This document shows, piece by piece, positions 1-8,096 of a stretch of 64,000 nt of DNA. Origin of the DNA: Saccharofermentans sp. (GTDB lineage Bacteria; Bacillota; Clostridia; Saccharofermentanales; Saccharofermentanaceae); assembly GCA_024403855.1 (NCBI GenBank), contig JAKSRC010000011.1:1-64000 (forward strand), read 5' to 3'. A program made the translations under genes and the position numbers. How positions within the stretch are numbered: the first letter of the stretch is position 1; the number at the start of each line of letters is the position of its first letter. Under the pieces are notes generated by a model. That model saw only the letters and a program-made list of their open reading frames with translations. It searched no databases and was not told the origin of the DNA.

Positions 1-1788
1 TGCAACCAGATGGTTAACTTCCTTGGTATCATGCAGAATGAGTGGGCTGGTGCTCAGGCATTCTCCTCATTCGATACATATCTCGCACCTTTCGTAAAGG
101 TTGATAACCTCTCATATAAGCAGGTTAAGCAGGACATTCAGTCTTTCATCTATGGTGTAAACACACCTTCAAGATGGGGTACACAGAGCCCGTTCACAAA
201 CATCACTCTCGACTGGACAGTACCGAAGGACTTGGCTGAGCAGAACTGTATCGTCGGCGGCAAGGAGATGGACTTCAAGTACAAGGATTGTAAGGCCGAG
301 ATGGACATGGTCAACAGAGCTTTCATCGAGATCATGATCGAAGGCGATGCTAACGGCCGTGGCTTCCAGTATCCTATCCCTACATACTCCATCACAAGAG
401 ATTTCGACTGGTCAGAATCTGAGAACAACAAGCTCCTTTTCGAGATGACAGCAAAGTATGGTATCCCTTACTTCTCCAACTACATCAACTCCGATATGGA
501 GCCTTCTGATGTACGTTCAATGTGCTGCCGTTTAAGACTCGACCTTCGTGAACTCCGTAAGAAGTCCGGTGGTTTCTTCGGTTCAGGTGAGTCAACAGGT
601 TCTGTAGGCGTTGTTACAATCAACATCCCTCGTATCGCTTATCTTGCTACTGATGAAGAAGATTTCTTCAAGAGACTCGACCACCTCATGGAAGTATCTG
701 CTAGATCACTCAAGATCAAGAGAAACACAATTACAAAACTTCTCGATGAGGGCCTCTATCCTTATACAAAGCACTACCTCGGAACATTCAACAACCACTT
801 CTCCACAATCGGTCTTGTTGGTATGAACGAAGCAGGCCTCAACGCTAAGTGGATCAGAAAGGATCTCACAAACGAAGAGACACAGGCATTTGCAGCTAAG
901 GTTCTCAATCACATGAGAAATAAGCTCTCTGACTATCAGGAGAAGTATGGCGACCTCTATAACCTTGAGGCTACACCTGCTGAATCTACATCTTACCGTC
1001 TCGCTAAGCACGATAAGGCAAGATATCCTGACATCATCACAGCTAACGATGCTTCCGGCGTATTCTATTACACCAACAGCTCACACCTTCCTGTCGGATA
1101 CACAGCAGATATCTTCGATGCACTCGATGTTCAGGATAATCTCCAGACACTCTATACATCAGGTACAGTTTTCCATGCATTCCTTGGCGAGCGTCTTCCT
1201 GACTGGAGAGCAGCAGCTGACCTCGTAAGAAAGATTGCAGAGAACTACAGACTTCCTTATTACACGATGTCTCCTACATATTCAATCTGCTCTGCACACG
1301 GATATCTTGCAGGTGAAGTTAAGGCTTGCCCTGTATGCGGAAAGCCTACAGAGACATATAGCCGTATCACAGGTTACTATCGTCCTGTAAAGAACTGGAA
1401 CGATGGTAAGCTTCAGGAATTCAAGGATAGAAAGACATACAACATCTGCGAATCCTCTTTGAAGCCTAAGACAGCTACGGTTACTATCAGTGCCCCCGAA
1501 GAAAAGGCAGCTCCTGAGGTAACAATAGCAGCAGGCGAGATCGGATCTAAGCCGATGCTCTTCACAACTCACACATGTGCTAAGTGCAAGGCTGTTAAGG
1601 CTATGTTCGATGAGCAGCGCTTCGACTATGAACTCATCTATGCTGATGACGATGCAGAACTTGCTAAGAAGTTCGACATTGTTAACGTTCCGGTTCTCAT
1701 CATTCCTGATGGAGATGGCGTTAAGAAGTACACAGACATCGGACCTATCAGAGCATATGTAAATGAGTGCAAAGGTATCAAATCCTAA
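1..1788 (+). CDS. nrdD: Anaerobic ribonucleoside-triphosphate reductase, C-terminal part, with fused redoxin domain (5' end outside window)
   Basis: This is the catalytic subunit of the class III, oxygen-sensitive ribonucleotide reductase, which makes dNTPs anaerobically by glycyl-radical chemistry. The frame is open to base 1, so the N-terminal part, including any ATP-cone, lies upstream. Visible signatures are the zinc site near the C-terminus (a CSAH pair, then CPVCG) and the glycyl-radical loop RITGYYRPVKNWNDGK around nt 1360-1410. The family normally ends about 20 residues after the radical loop. Here an Ala/Pro/Glu linker follows, then a thioredoxin/glutaredoxin-fold domain at about nt 1543-1785 with a CAKC active site and a NVPVLIIPDG cis-Pro segment. 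The fused domain is probably the disulfide reductant of the active site; that role is inferred. The activase gene nrdG is not in view. Confidence 0.95.
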   Translation, partial: CNQMVNFLGIMQNEWAGAQAFSSFDTYLAPFVKVDNLSYKQVKQDIQSFIYGVNTPSRWGTQSPFTNITLDWTVPKDLAEQNCIVGGKEMDFKYKDCKAEMDMVNRAFIEIMIEGDANGRGFQYPIPTYSITRDFDWSESENNKLLFEMTAKYGIPYFSNYINSDMEPSDVRSMCCRLRLDLRELRKKSGGFFGSGESTGSVGVVTINIPRIAYLATDEEDFFKRLDHLMEVSARSLKIKRNTITKLLDEGLYPYTKHYLGTFNNHFSTIGLVGMNEAGLNAKWIRKDLTNEETQAFAAKVLNHMRNKLSDYQEKYGDLYNLEATPAESTSYRLAKHDKARYPDIITANDASGVFYYTNSSHLPVGYTADIFDALDVQDNLQTLYTSGTVFHAFLGERLPDWRAAADLVRKIAENYRLPYYTMSPTYSICSAHGYLAGEVKACPVCGKPTETYSRITGYYRPVKNWNDGKLQEFKDRKTYNICESSLKPKTATVTISAPEEKAAPEVTIAAGEIGSKPMLFTTHTCAKCKAVKAMFDEQRFDYELIYADDDAELAKKFDIVNVPVLIIPDGDGVKKYTDIGPIRAYVNECKGIKS

Positions 1789-1828
1789 CGACCAAGGTTA
1801 AATATACTGAAAAAGTATTAAACAGAAC

Positions 1829-1864
1829 GGACCGTCTCAAGATAAGAGGCGGTCCTTCTTTTTT
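1829..1864 (+). terminator. Rho-independent terminator of nrdD
   Basis: The arms GGACCGTCTC (1829-1838) and AGAGGCGGTCC (1845-1855) pair around a short loop and are followed by a T-rich tract at 1856-1864. It lies 40 bases after the nrdD stop. Confidence 0.85.
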
Positions 1865-1964
1865 CCATTCCAAAAAAGTATGAAAGACAGCAAAAAACGC
1901 TAAAAAAATATCGGACAAGTAGTAGTAGAATACCAATTAGAGATTAGAAAAGGTGTTTACTGCT

Positions 1965-2111
1965 ATGGAAAAGATTTCTCGTGAAAGTGACTTTGAAGGT
2001 GAACATAGAATCACGGTTCTCTCCGGAGTTACTGTTGAAGCGTTAAGCGAAGAATTCGAACTCGAAAGAGTCGATTTTGAGACCCTCCTTGAGGAAATCA
2101 GGGTAGGTTAA
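1965..2111 (+). CDS. Small acidic protein of 48 codons, unknown function
   Basis: An ATG at 1965 opens a 48-codon frame ending in TAA at 2109-2111, with an AAAGGTG ribosome binding site about 8 bases upstream. The product starts MEKISRESDFEGEHR and ends LLEEIRVG; it is strongly acidic, with a likely helix over the last 20 residues. It sits alone between two terminators, so it looks like an independently transcribed small gene. I recognise no family. Its own Shine-Dalgarno sequence and its close-fitting terminator at 2141 are the main reasons for believing it is real. Confidence 0.5.
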   Translation: MEKISRESDFEGEHRITVLSGVTVEALSEEFELERVDFETLLEEIRVG

Positions 2112-2140
2112 TAGGAAAATCAAAACGAATGGTAAATATC

Positions 2141-2162
2141 AAGGGCATATTGCCCTTTTTTT
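2141..2162 (+). terminator. Rho-independent terminator after the small ORF
   Basis: AAGGGCA-TAT-TGCCCTT forms a perfect 7-bp stem (2141-2157) running into seven T residues. Confidence 0.85.
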
Positions 2163-2210
2163 ATGCCCCAAATGCACAATTGAAACACTCGAAAATAATA
2201 CATTTCCCAA

Positions 2211-2240
2211 TTTACATCACTTTGCATATTGCCTCATAAT
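2211..2240 (+). promoter_or_regulatory. Sigma-70-type promoter of the PPK2 gene
   Basis: A TTTACA -35 (2211-2216) and CATAAT -10 (2235-2240) are separated by 18 bases, about 40 bases ahead of the PPK2 start codon. Each box matches five of six consensus bases. Confidence 0.5.
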
Positions 2241-2281
2241 TAGGGAGTAAATCACCTGATAATCAGGACTGGAGGTCTCAT

Positions 2282-3760
2282 ATGCTCAAAGATTTCGTAA
2301 AGGCTGAAAAGCCTACTGAGGAAGAGTTTTCCCAAAGATTGGAAGAAGCCAGAAGCAAGCTTTTCGCTGCTCAGATGAAGATAAAGGATGCAGGACTTCC
2401 TGTAATGGTTATTTTCGAAGGTTGGGGAGCTGCCGGTAAGGGTAGTGTGCTTGGAAAGATCATCAAGAATATCGATCCGAGATTCTTCAGAGTTAAGACT
2501 TTCCCTAAGCCGACAAAGGAAGATCTGAGATATCCATTCCTTTACAGATATATGAAGGAAATTCCTGAGAATGGTAAGTTTGCATTCTATGACGCTTTTT
2601 GGATGGAAGAAGTCACAGATGCAAGACTTGAAGAAAAATTAAGCGACAAGGAATATGAGGAGACCATTGAGTCTATCAACAGAACAGAAAGATCTTTGGT
2701 AGATAACGGATATCTTGTAATGAAGTTCTTCTTCCAGATTGGTAAGAAAGAGCAGAAGGAAAGACTCGAAAAGCTCCTCGACAGCAAGGATACAAAGTGG
2801 CGTGTTGATAAGGGTGACCTTTACGAGAATAAGCACTACGATGAGAGCCTTGAAGTTTACGACAAGTATCTGAAGGATACGAATAATCCGACAGCACCAT
2901 GGTACATCATCGACAGCAAGGACAAGAAGTTCGCTGAACTCCAGGTTCTTGAATTCCTTAACCAGGGAATTGAGACTGCTTTGAAGAATCAGAAGACAGC
3001 TGCTCCTATTTTGCAGAATGTATTCCCTCTTAAGAAGACACCTCTCCTTAAGGAAGTTGAATTGAAGGATAAAGTTCTCACAGATGAAGAGTATGCAGAA
3101 AAGCTTGATAAGCTTCAGAGTGAATTGAAAGTCCTCCACAACAAGCTCTACAGAAAGAAGATCCCTGTCATCATCGCATATGAAGGATGGGATGCTGCAG
3201 GCAAGGGCGGAAACATTAAGAGAATCACAGGAGCGCTTGATCCGAGAGGATATGAGGTTCTCCCGATTGCAAGCCCTGAGCCGCACGAGAAGGCAAGACA
3301 CTTCCTTTGGAGATTCTGGACAAGACTTCCGAGAACCGGCCATATCGCTATTTTCGACCGTACATGGTATGGCAGAGTAATGGTTGAAAGAATCGAAGGT
3401 TTCTGCTCTGAAAACGATTGGCAGAGAGCTTATAACGAGATCAACGAATTCGAGAAGGAACTTACAGACTGGGGTGCAGTCGTAATCAAGTTCTGGGTAC
3501 AGATCGATAAGAGAACACAGCTCAAGCGCTTTAAGGAACGTCAGGCAAATCCTGAGAAGCAGTGGAAGATCACTGATGAAGACTGGCGTAACCGCGAAAA
3601 GTGGGACAAGTATGAATCTGCAATCGATGAGATGATCAAGAAGACATCTACAGAGTTTGCTCCCTGGTACATTCTTGAGTCAGTAGACAAGAAATATGCA
3701 CGTATCAAGGCTCTTGAAATCGTCGTAGAGAAGCTTAAGGAAGCGTGTGATAAGAAGTAA
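2282..3760 (+). CDS. pap: Polyphosphate:AMP phosphotransferase, tandem-domain PPK2 (class II)
   Basis: This is a cytoplasmic kinase that uses polyphosphate as phosphate donor to nucleotides. Tandem-domain (class II) PPK2 enzymes convert AMP to ADP. Two PPK2 domains lie in series. The first (about residues 15-235) has a Walker A GWGAAGKGS but a divergent Walker B region (FYDAFWMEEV). The second (about 265-490) has EGWDAAGKGG, the lid Arg-rich segment and the canonical FDRTWYGRVMVER. The 492-residue length fits the two-domain class, in which the C-terminal domain carries the activity. The start has GGAGG 8 bases upstream. The gene is monocistronic and ends at the terminator-like left end of intergenic element copy A. 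AMP specificity is taken from the family, not read directly from residues. Confidence 0.9.
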   Translation: MLKDFVKAEKPTEEEFSQRLEEARSKLFAAQMKIKDAGLPVMVIFEGWGAAGKGSVLGKIIKNIDPRFFRVKTFPKPTKEDLRYPFLYRYMKEIPENGKFAFYDAFWMEEVTDARLEEKLSDKEYEETIESINRTERSLVDNGYLVMKFFFQIGKKEQKERLEKLLDSKDTKWRVDKGDLYENKHYDESLEVYDKYLKDTNNPTAPWYIIDSKDKKFAELQVLEFLNQGIETALKNQKTAAPILQNVFPLKKTPLLKEVELKDKVLTDEEYAEKLDKLQSELKVLHNKLYRKKIPVIIAYEGWDAAGKGGNIKRITGALDPRGYEVLPIASPEPHEKARHFLWRFWTRLPRTGHIAIFDRTWYGRVMVERIEGFCSENDWQRAYNEINEFEKELTDWGAVVIKFWVQIDKRTQLKRFKERQANPEKQWKITDEDWRNREKWDKYESAIDEMIKKTSTEFAPWYILESVDKKYARIKALEIVVEKLKEACDKK

Positions 3761-3796
3761 GAGTTGTCTTTTTTTAGGCAGAATCAAATAATAACC

Positions 3797-4147
3797 CAAG
3801 GGGCTGTGAAAAACTATATGTTTTTCATGGCCTCTTTTTTGTGCGCGTAGGGAGCTGGTGGTGAGAGTGAAGAGGTGCAATTATCCATAATCTTTATTTT
3901 CGAGCGATCTGGATAAGAAATTGTCAATCGCAATTCTCTTTGCACTTGCTTTTCCACATTCACGTAGGATTCACGAAAATTGCGATTTTCGTGAACGTAG
4001 CGTGAAAATCAACCCAAAGTGTACGATTTATTCACGAAATCAGCGTTTTTCGTGAATATTCCGTATCGGGAGTGGTAGCGCAAAAGCAGACACAACAAAA
4101 AGGAACTGTGAAACCTACTTGTTAGTTAGGTTATTTCACAGCCCCTT
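3797..4147 (+). repeat. 350-bp structured intergenic element, copy A
   Basis: This is a non-coding block with a near-identical inverted copy at 15341-15693. The ends are inverted repeats: AAGGGGCTGTGAAA at 3797-3810 matches the complement of 4134-4147. Each end is itself a hairpin (3798-3838 followed by TTTTTT, and about 4104-4147). The interior holds a nested palindrome at 3959-4006, whose core TTCACGAAAAT/ATTTTCGTGAA at 3970-3995 is perfect, and a second hairpin at 4030-4057 with 10-bp perfect arms. No convincing reading frame is present. The left hairpin also serves as the terminator for the PPK2 gene. It may be a MITE-like repeat or a structured RNA; the sequence alone does not decide. 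Confidence 0.85.
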
Positions 4148-4343
4148 TATTCTTATCGTATGGAAAATGTTAATGGGCTGTAAATCCTTAGAAATAAGAC
4201 GTTTTTCATCAAAAATGCTGCCCAATTCATCTGGCAACCATGCTAAAATAAATTTTGTAGTATATACCAATTTTTGAGATTCACAAATAGTTTTTCGCAA
4301 ATTAGTTAAATATTTTTTAGACTTTATGGAAAGGTAGGTCAGT

Positions 4344-4865
4344 ATGAGCTTCAAAATCGGCGATAATATCGTTTATGCAGGCAGTGGTGTTTGTCAGATT
4401 GAAGATATCAAGGACATGAGTTTTTTCAAAGAGAAACCCCAGAAATATTATGTTCTTAAGCCTTTGTTTGTAACAAGATCCCAGTTCGTCTATGTACCTT
4501 TCGATAACGAAGAACAGGTAAGTCGTATAAGGCCGGTTGCTTCCAAGAAGGAAGCCATTGCTCTTATTGATAAGCTTCCCATTGATAACTGCAGTTGGAT
4601 AGAAGACCGTAATGAACGAAAGGCTACTTTTACGGATATTATCGTAAATGGTACCAGGGAAGATATTGCAGGACTGATCAATCTTATAAGCAGACATGCA
4701 GAAAAGCTCTCAAAAGAAGGAAAGCGCCTTAATGCACAGGATGAGAAAGCTCTGACAGATGCCAAGAATAGAGTAAATAACGAGATCGCTATCGCACTCG
4801 ATATGGAGCCGGACGGCGTAGCCGATATGATCTATGAGAAGATCGGACTGGAAGATTTCGCTTAA
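4344..4865 (+). CDS. CarD/CdnL-family transcription regulator
   Basis: This is a 173-residue protein whose N-terminal half (FKIGDNIVYAGSGVCQIEDI..., about residues 1-65) is the CarD/TRCF RNA-polymerase-interacting Tudor-like domain, which contacts the RNAP beta subunit. The remainder is helical, as in CarD/CdnL proteins, where this part binds DNA near the -10 element and stabilises open complexes. GGAAAGGTAGGTCAGT precedes the ATG. The gene stands alone, just ahead of the aromatic operon leader. In Clostridia such proteins are often general or stress-related regulators, and the specific target genes cannot be told from the sequence. Confidence 0.85.
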   Translation: MSFKIGDNIVYAGSGVCQIEDIKDMSFFKEKPQKYYVLKPLFVTRSQFVYVPFDNEEQVSRIRPVASKKEAIALIDKLPIDNCSWIEDRNERKATFTDIIVNGTREDIAGLINLISRHAEKLSKEGKRLNAQDEKALTDAKNRVNNEIAIALDMEPDGVADMIYEKIGLEDFA

Positions 4866-4901
4866 ACCCTGTCTGAAAACCAACAAATAAGGTATTTTTT
4901 G

Positions 4902-4930
4902 TTGCAATACCTATTAATATGTGATTTAAT
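4902..4930 (+). promoter_or_regulatory. Promoter of the aromatic operon
   Basis: TTGCAA (4902-4907) and TTTAAT (4925-4930) are 17 bases apart and place the start of transcription near 4937. An inverted repeat, AACCGCAGT (4931-4939) with ACTGCGGTT (4966-4974), brackets the leader ribosome binding site. It could be a terminator for the upstream gene or an operator. Confidence 0.5.
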
Positions 4931-4959
4931 AACCGCAGTTTTGATTTAGGAGATTCCTT

Positions 4960-5022
4960 ATGAAGACTGCGGTTTTCTTTTATGCGTACAGCTATTACTA
5001 CTACTTTAGGGAGAATAACTAA
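4960..5022 (+). CDS. Phe/Tyr-rich leader peptide of the aromatic operon (attenuator peptide)
   Basis: A 20-codon frame, ATG 4960 to TAA 5020-5022, is preceded by AGGAG at 4948-4952. The peptide reads MKTAVFFYAYSYYYYFRENN: 3 Phe and 6 Tyr among 20 residues, including four consecutive Tyr codons. This is the hallmark of a ribosome-stalling leader peptide sensing charged tRNA-Tyr and tRNA-Phe. Downstream lies an intrinsic terminator (5071-5109), and a competing helix can form between 5026-5034 and 5085-5094. Stalling on the Tyr codons would leave 5026-5034 free to pair and block the terminator. Completion of translation at 5022 would cover it. The genes controlled make chorismate and the tyrosine branch, which fits the codons exactly. 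Confidence 0.85.
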   Translation: MKTAVFFYAYSYYYYFRENN

Positions 5023-5070
5023 AGCGGCTTTTGCTGGCGCCAATGAAAACCAAAGATAATTTGAGTTGAC

Positions 5071-5109
5071 ACGCTGCAGGGTACGCAAAGAGCCCGGCAG
5101 CGTTTTTAA
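5071..5109 (+). terminator. Attenuator (intrinsic terminator) ahead of DAHP synthase
   Basis: ACGCTGC (5071-5077) pairs with GCAGCGT (5097-5103), with additional GGG/CCC pairing inside, followed by TTTTTAATT. It lies between the leader peptide and the first enzyme gene. The alternative antiterminator pairs GGCTTTTGC (5026-5034) with GCAAAG-a-GCC (5085-5094), using the loop and 3' side of the terminator. Confidence 0.75.
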
Positions 5110-5158
5110 TTCAGCAGAAGAAAAACAAGGGATCTCACCCCTTAAAAGGAGAATGATT

Positions 5159-6157
5159 ATGATTGCAGTATTGAAGAACACAGCAACAAGAGAACAGATT
5201 TCCAGCCTTGTTAAGTGGTTTGAGGAAAAGGGAATCAAGGTAAATGAATCAAAGGGTGAGTACTGTACAGTATTGGGTCTTATTGGTGATACATCCTCAG
5301 TTGATATCGATATGCTTCAGGGTCTGGACATCATCGAGAATGTTACAAGAGTATCTGAGACCTTCAAAAAGGCTAACAGAAAGTTCCATCCCGAAGATAC
5401 AATCGTTGATGTCGGAGGAGTAAAGATCGGTGGCGGTAATTTCGCAGTTATCGCAGGACCCTGCTCTGTAGAGTCTGAAGAGCAGATCATGAGCTGCGCA
5501 AGAGCAGTAAAGGCCGCCGGCGCTACAATCCTTCGTGGCGGTGCATTCAAGCCGAGAACATCACCTTATGACTTCCAGGGACTTCACGAAGAAGGTATCA
5601 GACTCCTTCTTAAGGCTAAGGAAGAGACAGGTCTTCCTATCTGCTCTGAGATCATGAGCCCTGAGCAGATCCCTTTATTTGAAGATATCGATTTCCTTCA
5701 GGTTGGTGCAAGAAACATGCAGAACTTCGATCTCCTCAAAGCACTCGGTAAGACAGGCAAGCCGATCCTTCTTAAGCGTGGTCTTTCAGCTACTATCAAG
5801 GAGCTCTTGATGAGTGCTGAGTACATCATGAGCGAGGGCAACCCTAATGTCGTTCTCTGCGAGAGAGGTATCAGAACATACGAGACATATACAAGAAATA
5901 CTTTCGATGTCAGCGCTATCTCTGTATTGAAGCAGATTACACACCTTCCTGTTGTAGGTGACCCTTCACACGCTACAGGCAAGTCAAATCTCATCAAGCC
6001 TATGAGTATGGCAGCAGTTGTATCAGGTGCTGACGCTCTTGAGATCGAAGTTCATACAAATCCTGAGAAGGCACTCTCCGATGCAGCACAGCAGCTTGTT
6101 CCTTCACAGTTCGAAGATGTAATGAGCGCTATTGATAAGGCTAGAAGCATTCTGTAA
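5159..6157 (+). CDS. aroF: 3-deoxy-D-arabino-heptulosonate-7-phosphate (DAHP) synthase, type I-beta with N-terminal regulatory domain
   Basis: This enzyme catalyses the first shikimate-pathway step, condensing PEP with erythrose 4-phosphate. The N-terminal ~70 residues form the ferredoxin-like (ACT-like) domain that gives Tyr/Phe feedback inhibition in enzymes of this type. The TIM barrel follows, with AGPCSVES (PEP/metal site), LRGGAFKPRTSPYDFQG, LLKRGLSAT and VVGDPSHATG. Length is 332 residues, close to the Thermotoga-type enzyme. I chose ATG 5159 because AAAAGGAG lies 7 bases upstream; an ATG at 5153 is too close to it, and a longer TTG frame runs into the attenuator. The gene is thus doubly controlled, by transcript attenuation and probably by product inhibition. 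Confidence 0.93.
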   Translation: MIAVLKNTATREQISSLVKWFEEKGIKVNESKGEYCTVLGLIGDTSSVDIDMLQGLDIIENVTRVSETFKKANRKFHPEDTIVDVGGVKIGGGNFAVIAGPCSVESEEQIMSCARAVKAAGATILRGGAFKPRTSPYDFQGLHEEGIRLLLKAKEETGLPICSEIMSPEQIPLFEDIDFLQVGARNMQNFDLLKALGKTGKPILLKRGLSATIKELLMSAEYIMSEGNPNVVLCERGIRTYETYTRNTFDVSAISVLKQITHLPVVGDPSHATGKSNLIKPMSMAAVVSGADALEIEVHTNPEKALSDAAQQLVPSQFEDVMSAIDKARSIL

Positions 6158-6189
6158 AAGTATTCAGTAATAGAAGGAAGTAACCGGAA

Positions 6190-7032
6190 ATGAAGATAAC
6201 AGTTGGTGTAGTCGGCTTAGGACTTATAGGTGCCTCTTTTGCAAAGGCATATAAGGCTGATGGTGAAGCAAAGGTCTATGGCTGGAACCGTACGAACAGC
6301 ATTACACAGATGGCAAAGATGCAGGGTGTAATTGATGAAGAGTTGACAGATGATAACTTGGGAGAATGCGACCTTGTAATTCTTTCACTTTATCCTGAAG
6401 CAAGCATCAACTGGATGGAAGCACACAAGGATCATTTCAATAAGAATGGCATGATCATCGACGCATGCGGTACAAAGAGACTTGTATGCGAGAAGTGCTT
6501 CAAGATTGCTGAAGAAAAAGGACTCCTGTTCGTCGGATGTCACCCGATGGCAGGAACTAAGTTCTCCGGAATGACTTATGCCAGAGCTGACATGTTTGCC
6601 GGTGCACCCATGGTAGTAGTTCCTCCGGTATTTGATGATATGTTCCTTTTGGACAGAGTAAAGAATCTTCTTGAGCCCTGTGGATTCGGCAGTTTCCACC
6701 TTGCTCATGCGGATGAGCATGACAGGGTTATCGCCTTCACATCACAGATGGCACATCTTGTATCAAATGCTTATATCAAGAGCCCCTCATCAAGGAACCA
6801 CAAAGGCTTCTCAGCAGGCTCTTATAAGGATATGACACGTGTTGCATGGCTCAATCCTACAATGTGGACACAGCTCTTTTTGGAGAACAAGGACAATCTT
6901 ATTTTCGAGATAGATAACCTTACAAAAGAGCTTGCAAAATACAGAAAAGCTCTTGAAGAGGATAACTTCGACGAGCTTCGCGATTTGCTTGACGAAGGCA
7001 GAAAGATAAAAGAAGAGGTAGATGGTATATGA
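6190..7032 (+). CDS. tyrA: Prephenate dehydrogenase
   Basis: This enzyme oxidatively decarboxylates prephenate to 4-hydroxyphenylpyruvate, the tyrosine precursor. The N-terminal Rossmann fold carries GVVGLGLIGASFA, and the family signature HPMAGTKFSG is in the middle of the protein. The C-terminal helical dimerisation domain contains MTRVAWLNPTMW. At 280 residues it is the plain TyrA form, without a fused chorismate mutase or ACT domain. In this organism a chorismate mutase is fused elsewhere in the same operon. The start has GAAGGAAG upstream, and the 3' end overlaps aroB by 4 bases (ATGA), indicating translational coupling. Confidence 0.9.
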   Translation: MKITVGVVGLGLIGASFAKAYKADGEAKVYGWNRTNSITQMAKMQGVIDEELTDDNLGECDLVILSLYPEASINWMEAHKDHFNKNGMIIDACGTKRLVCEKCFKIAEEKGLLFVGCHPMAGTKFSGMTYARADMFAGAPMVVVPPVFDDMFLLDRVKNLLEPCGFGSFHLAHADEHDRVIAFTSQMAHLVSNAYIKSPSSRNHKGFSAGSYKDMTRVAWLNPTMWTQLFLENKDNLIFEIDNLTKELAKYRKALEEDNFDELRDLLDEGRKIKEEVDGI

Positions 7033-8096
7033 GAAAGGTTCATGTACAGGCAAAATCCAAAGAATACGACGTCCTTATTGGAAGAGATGCCTATAAGGTT
7101 CTTGGACAGGAGGCGAAAAAAGTCTGCCCCCGTGCTTTAAAGGCATTGCTCGTTTCAGAGACAAATGTCGCTCCTCTATACCTTGATAAGGTAAAAGTTG
7201 AACTTGAAGGCGCCGGAATTGAAGTTACTACTTATGTTTTCGAAGCAGGCGAGCAGAACAAGGGCATCAACGCAATTGCCGCTATGTGGAACAAGATGGC
7301 AGAAGCAGGCTTTACAAGAACTGACTTTGTAGTCGGTCTTGGCGGTGGTGTTACTACCGATATGGCAGGCTTTGCAGCTTCCGCATTCTTAAGAGGCATA
7401 AGCGTAATTCAGCTTCCTACATCACTTCTTGCAATGGTTGATGCATCTGTTGGAGGAAAGACAGGTATCGACATCCCTATGGGTAAGAATCAGGTCGGTG
7501 CATTCTGGCAGCCGTCTGTTGTAATCGAAGATATCTCATTTTTGAACTCACTTCCTGAAGAAGTCTTCACTGAAGGCATGGGCGAAGTTACCAAGCATGC
7601 GTTCATTATGGATGAGGAGCTTTTCGCTAAACTCGAAAAGGCGAACGGCAACATCAGAGATGACGAAGATCTTCTTGAAGAAATCGTTTATATGAACGTT
7701 TCTGACAAAGCTAAGGTCGTAAACGAAGATGAGAACGATAACGGTCTTCGTCAGACACTTAATTTCGGACACACAGTAGGTCACGTAATTGAACGTGACA
7801 GCGGTTTTACCAAGCCGCACGGTGTATGTGTCGCAAAGGGTATGGGTATCGTAATTGATGCTACGGTAAGAGAAGGATCACTTGATGCTTCTGAAGCTGA
7901 GAAGATGAAGAATCTCTTGAAGCTTTATAATCTTCCGGTAACAGACGATGCTACTCCCGAATCAATCGTTGAAGGTGCCATGAATGACAAAAAGAAACGT
8001 GGCGACACTTTATCGGTTATACTTGTAACTAAGATCGGCAAGGCCGAGATACGTAAGATGAACAAAGAGGAGTTCTTAAAGTTTCTGTCATTATGA
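7029..8096 (+). CDS. aroB: 3-dehydroquinate synthase
   Basis: This is the second shikimate step, the NAD- and metal-dependent cyclisation of DAHP to 3-dehydroquinate. The 355-residue length is standard. Visible signatures are the NAD-binding GLGGGVTTDMAGFAAS, the LPTSLLAMVDASVGGKTGID block, the metal ligand in GMGEVTKHAFI, and LNFGHTVGHVIE with the metal-binding His. It overlaps tyrA upstream and aroA downstream, each by 4 bases. Confidence 0.95.
   Translation: MRKVHVQAKSKEYDVLIGRDAYKVLGQEAKKVCPRALKALLVSETNVAPLYLDKVKVELEGAGIEVTTYVFEAGEQNKGINAIAAMWNKMAEAGFTRTDFVVGLGGGVTTDMAGFAASAFLRGISVIQLPTSLLAMVDASVGGKTGIDIPMGKNQVGAFWQPSVVIEDISFLNSLPEEVFTEGMGEVTKHAFIMDEELFAKLEKANGNIRDDEDLLEEIVYMNVSDKAKVVNEDENDNGLRQTLNFGHTVGHVIERDSGFTKPHGVCVAKGMGIVIDATVREGSLDASEAEKMKNLLKLYNLPVTDDATPESIVEGAMNDKKKRGDTLSVILVTKIGKAEIRKMNKEEFLKFLSL

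Noticed and set aside
2639..3343. A 234-codon minus-strand open frame
   Set aside because: It lies wholly inside the PPK2 gene, whose motifs are beyond doubt, and has no ribosome binding site.
5066..5158. Longer DAHP synthase start at an upstream TTG
   Set aside because: It would place the start inside the attenuator hairpin; a strong ribosome binding site marks ATG 5159.
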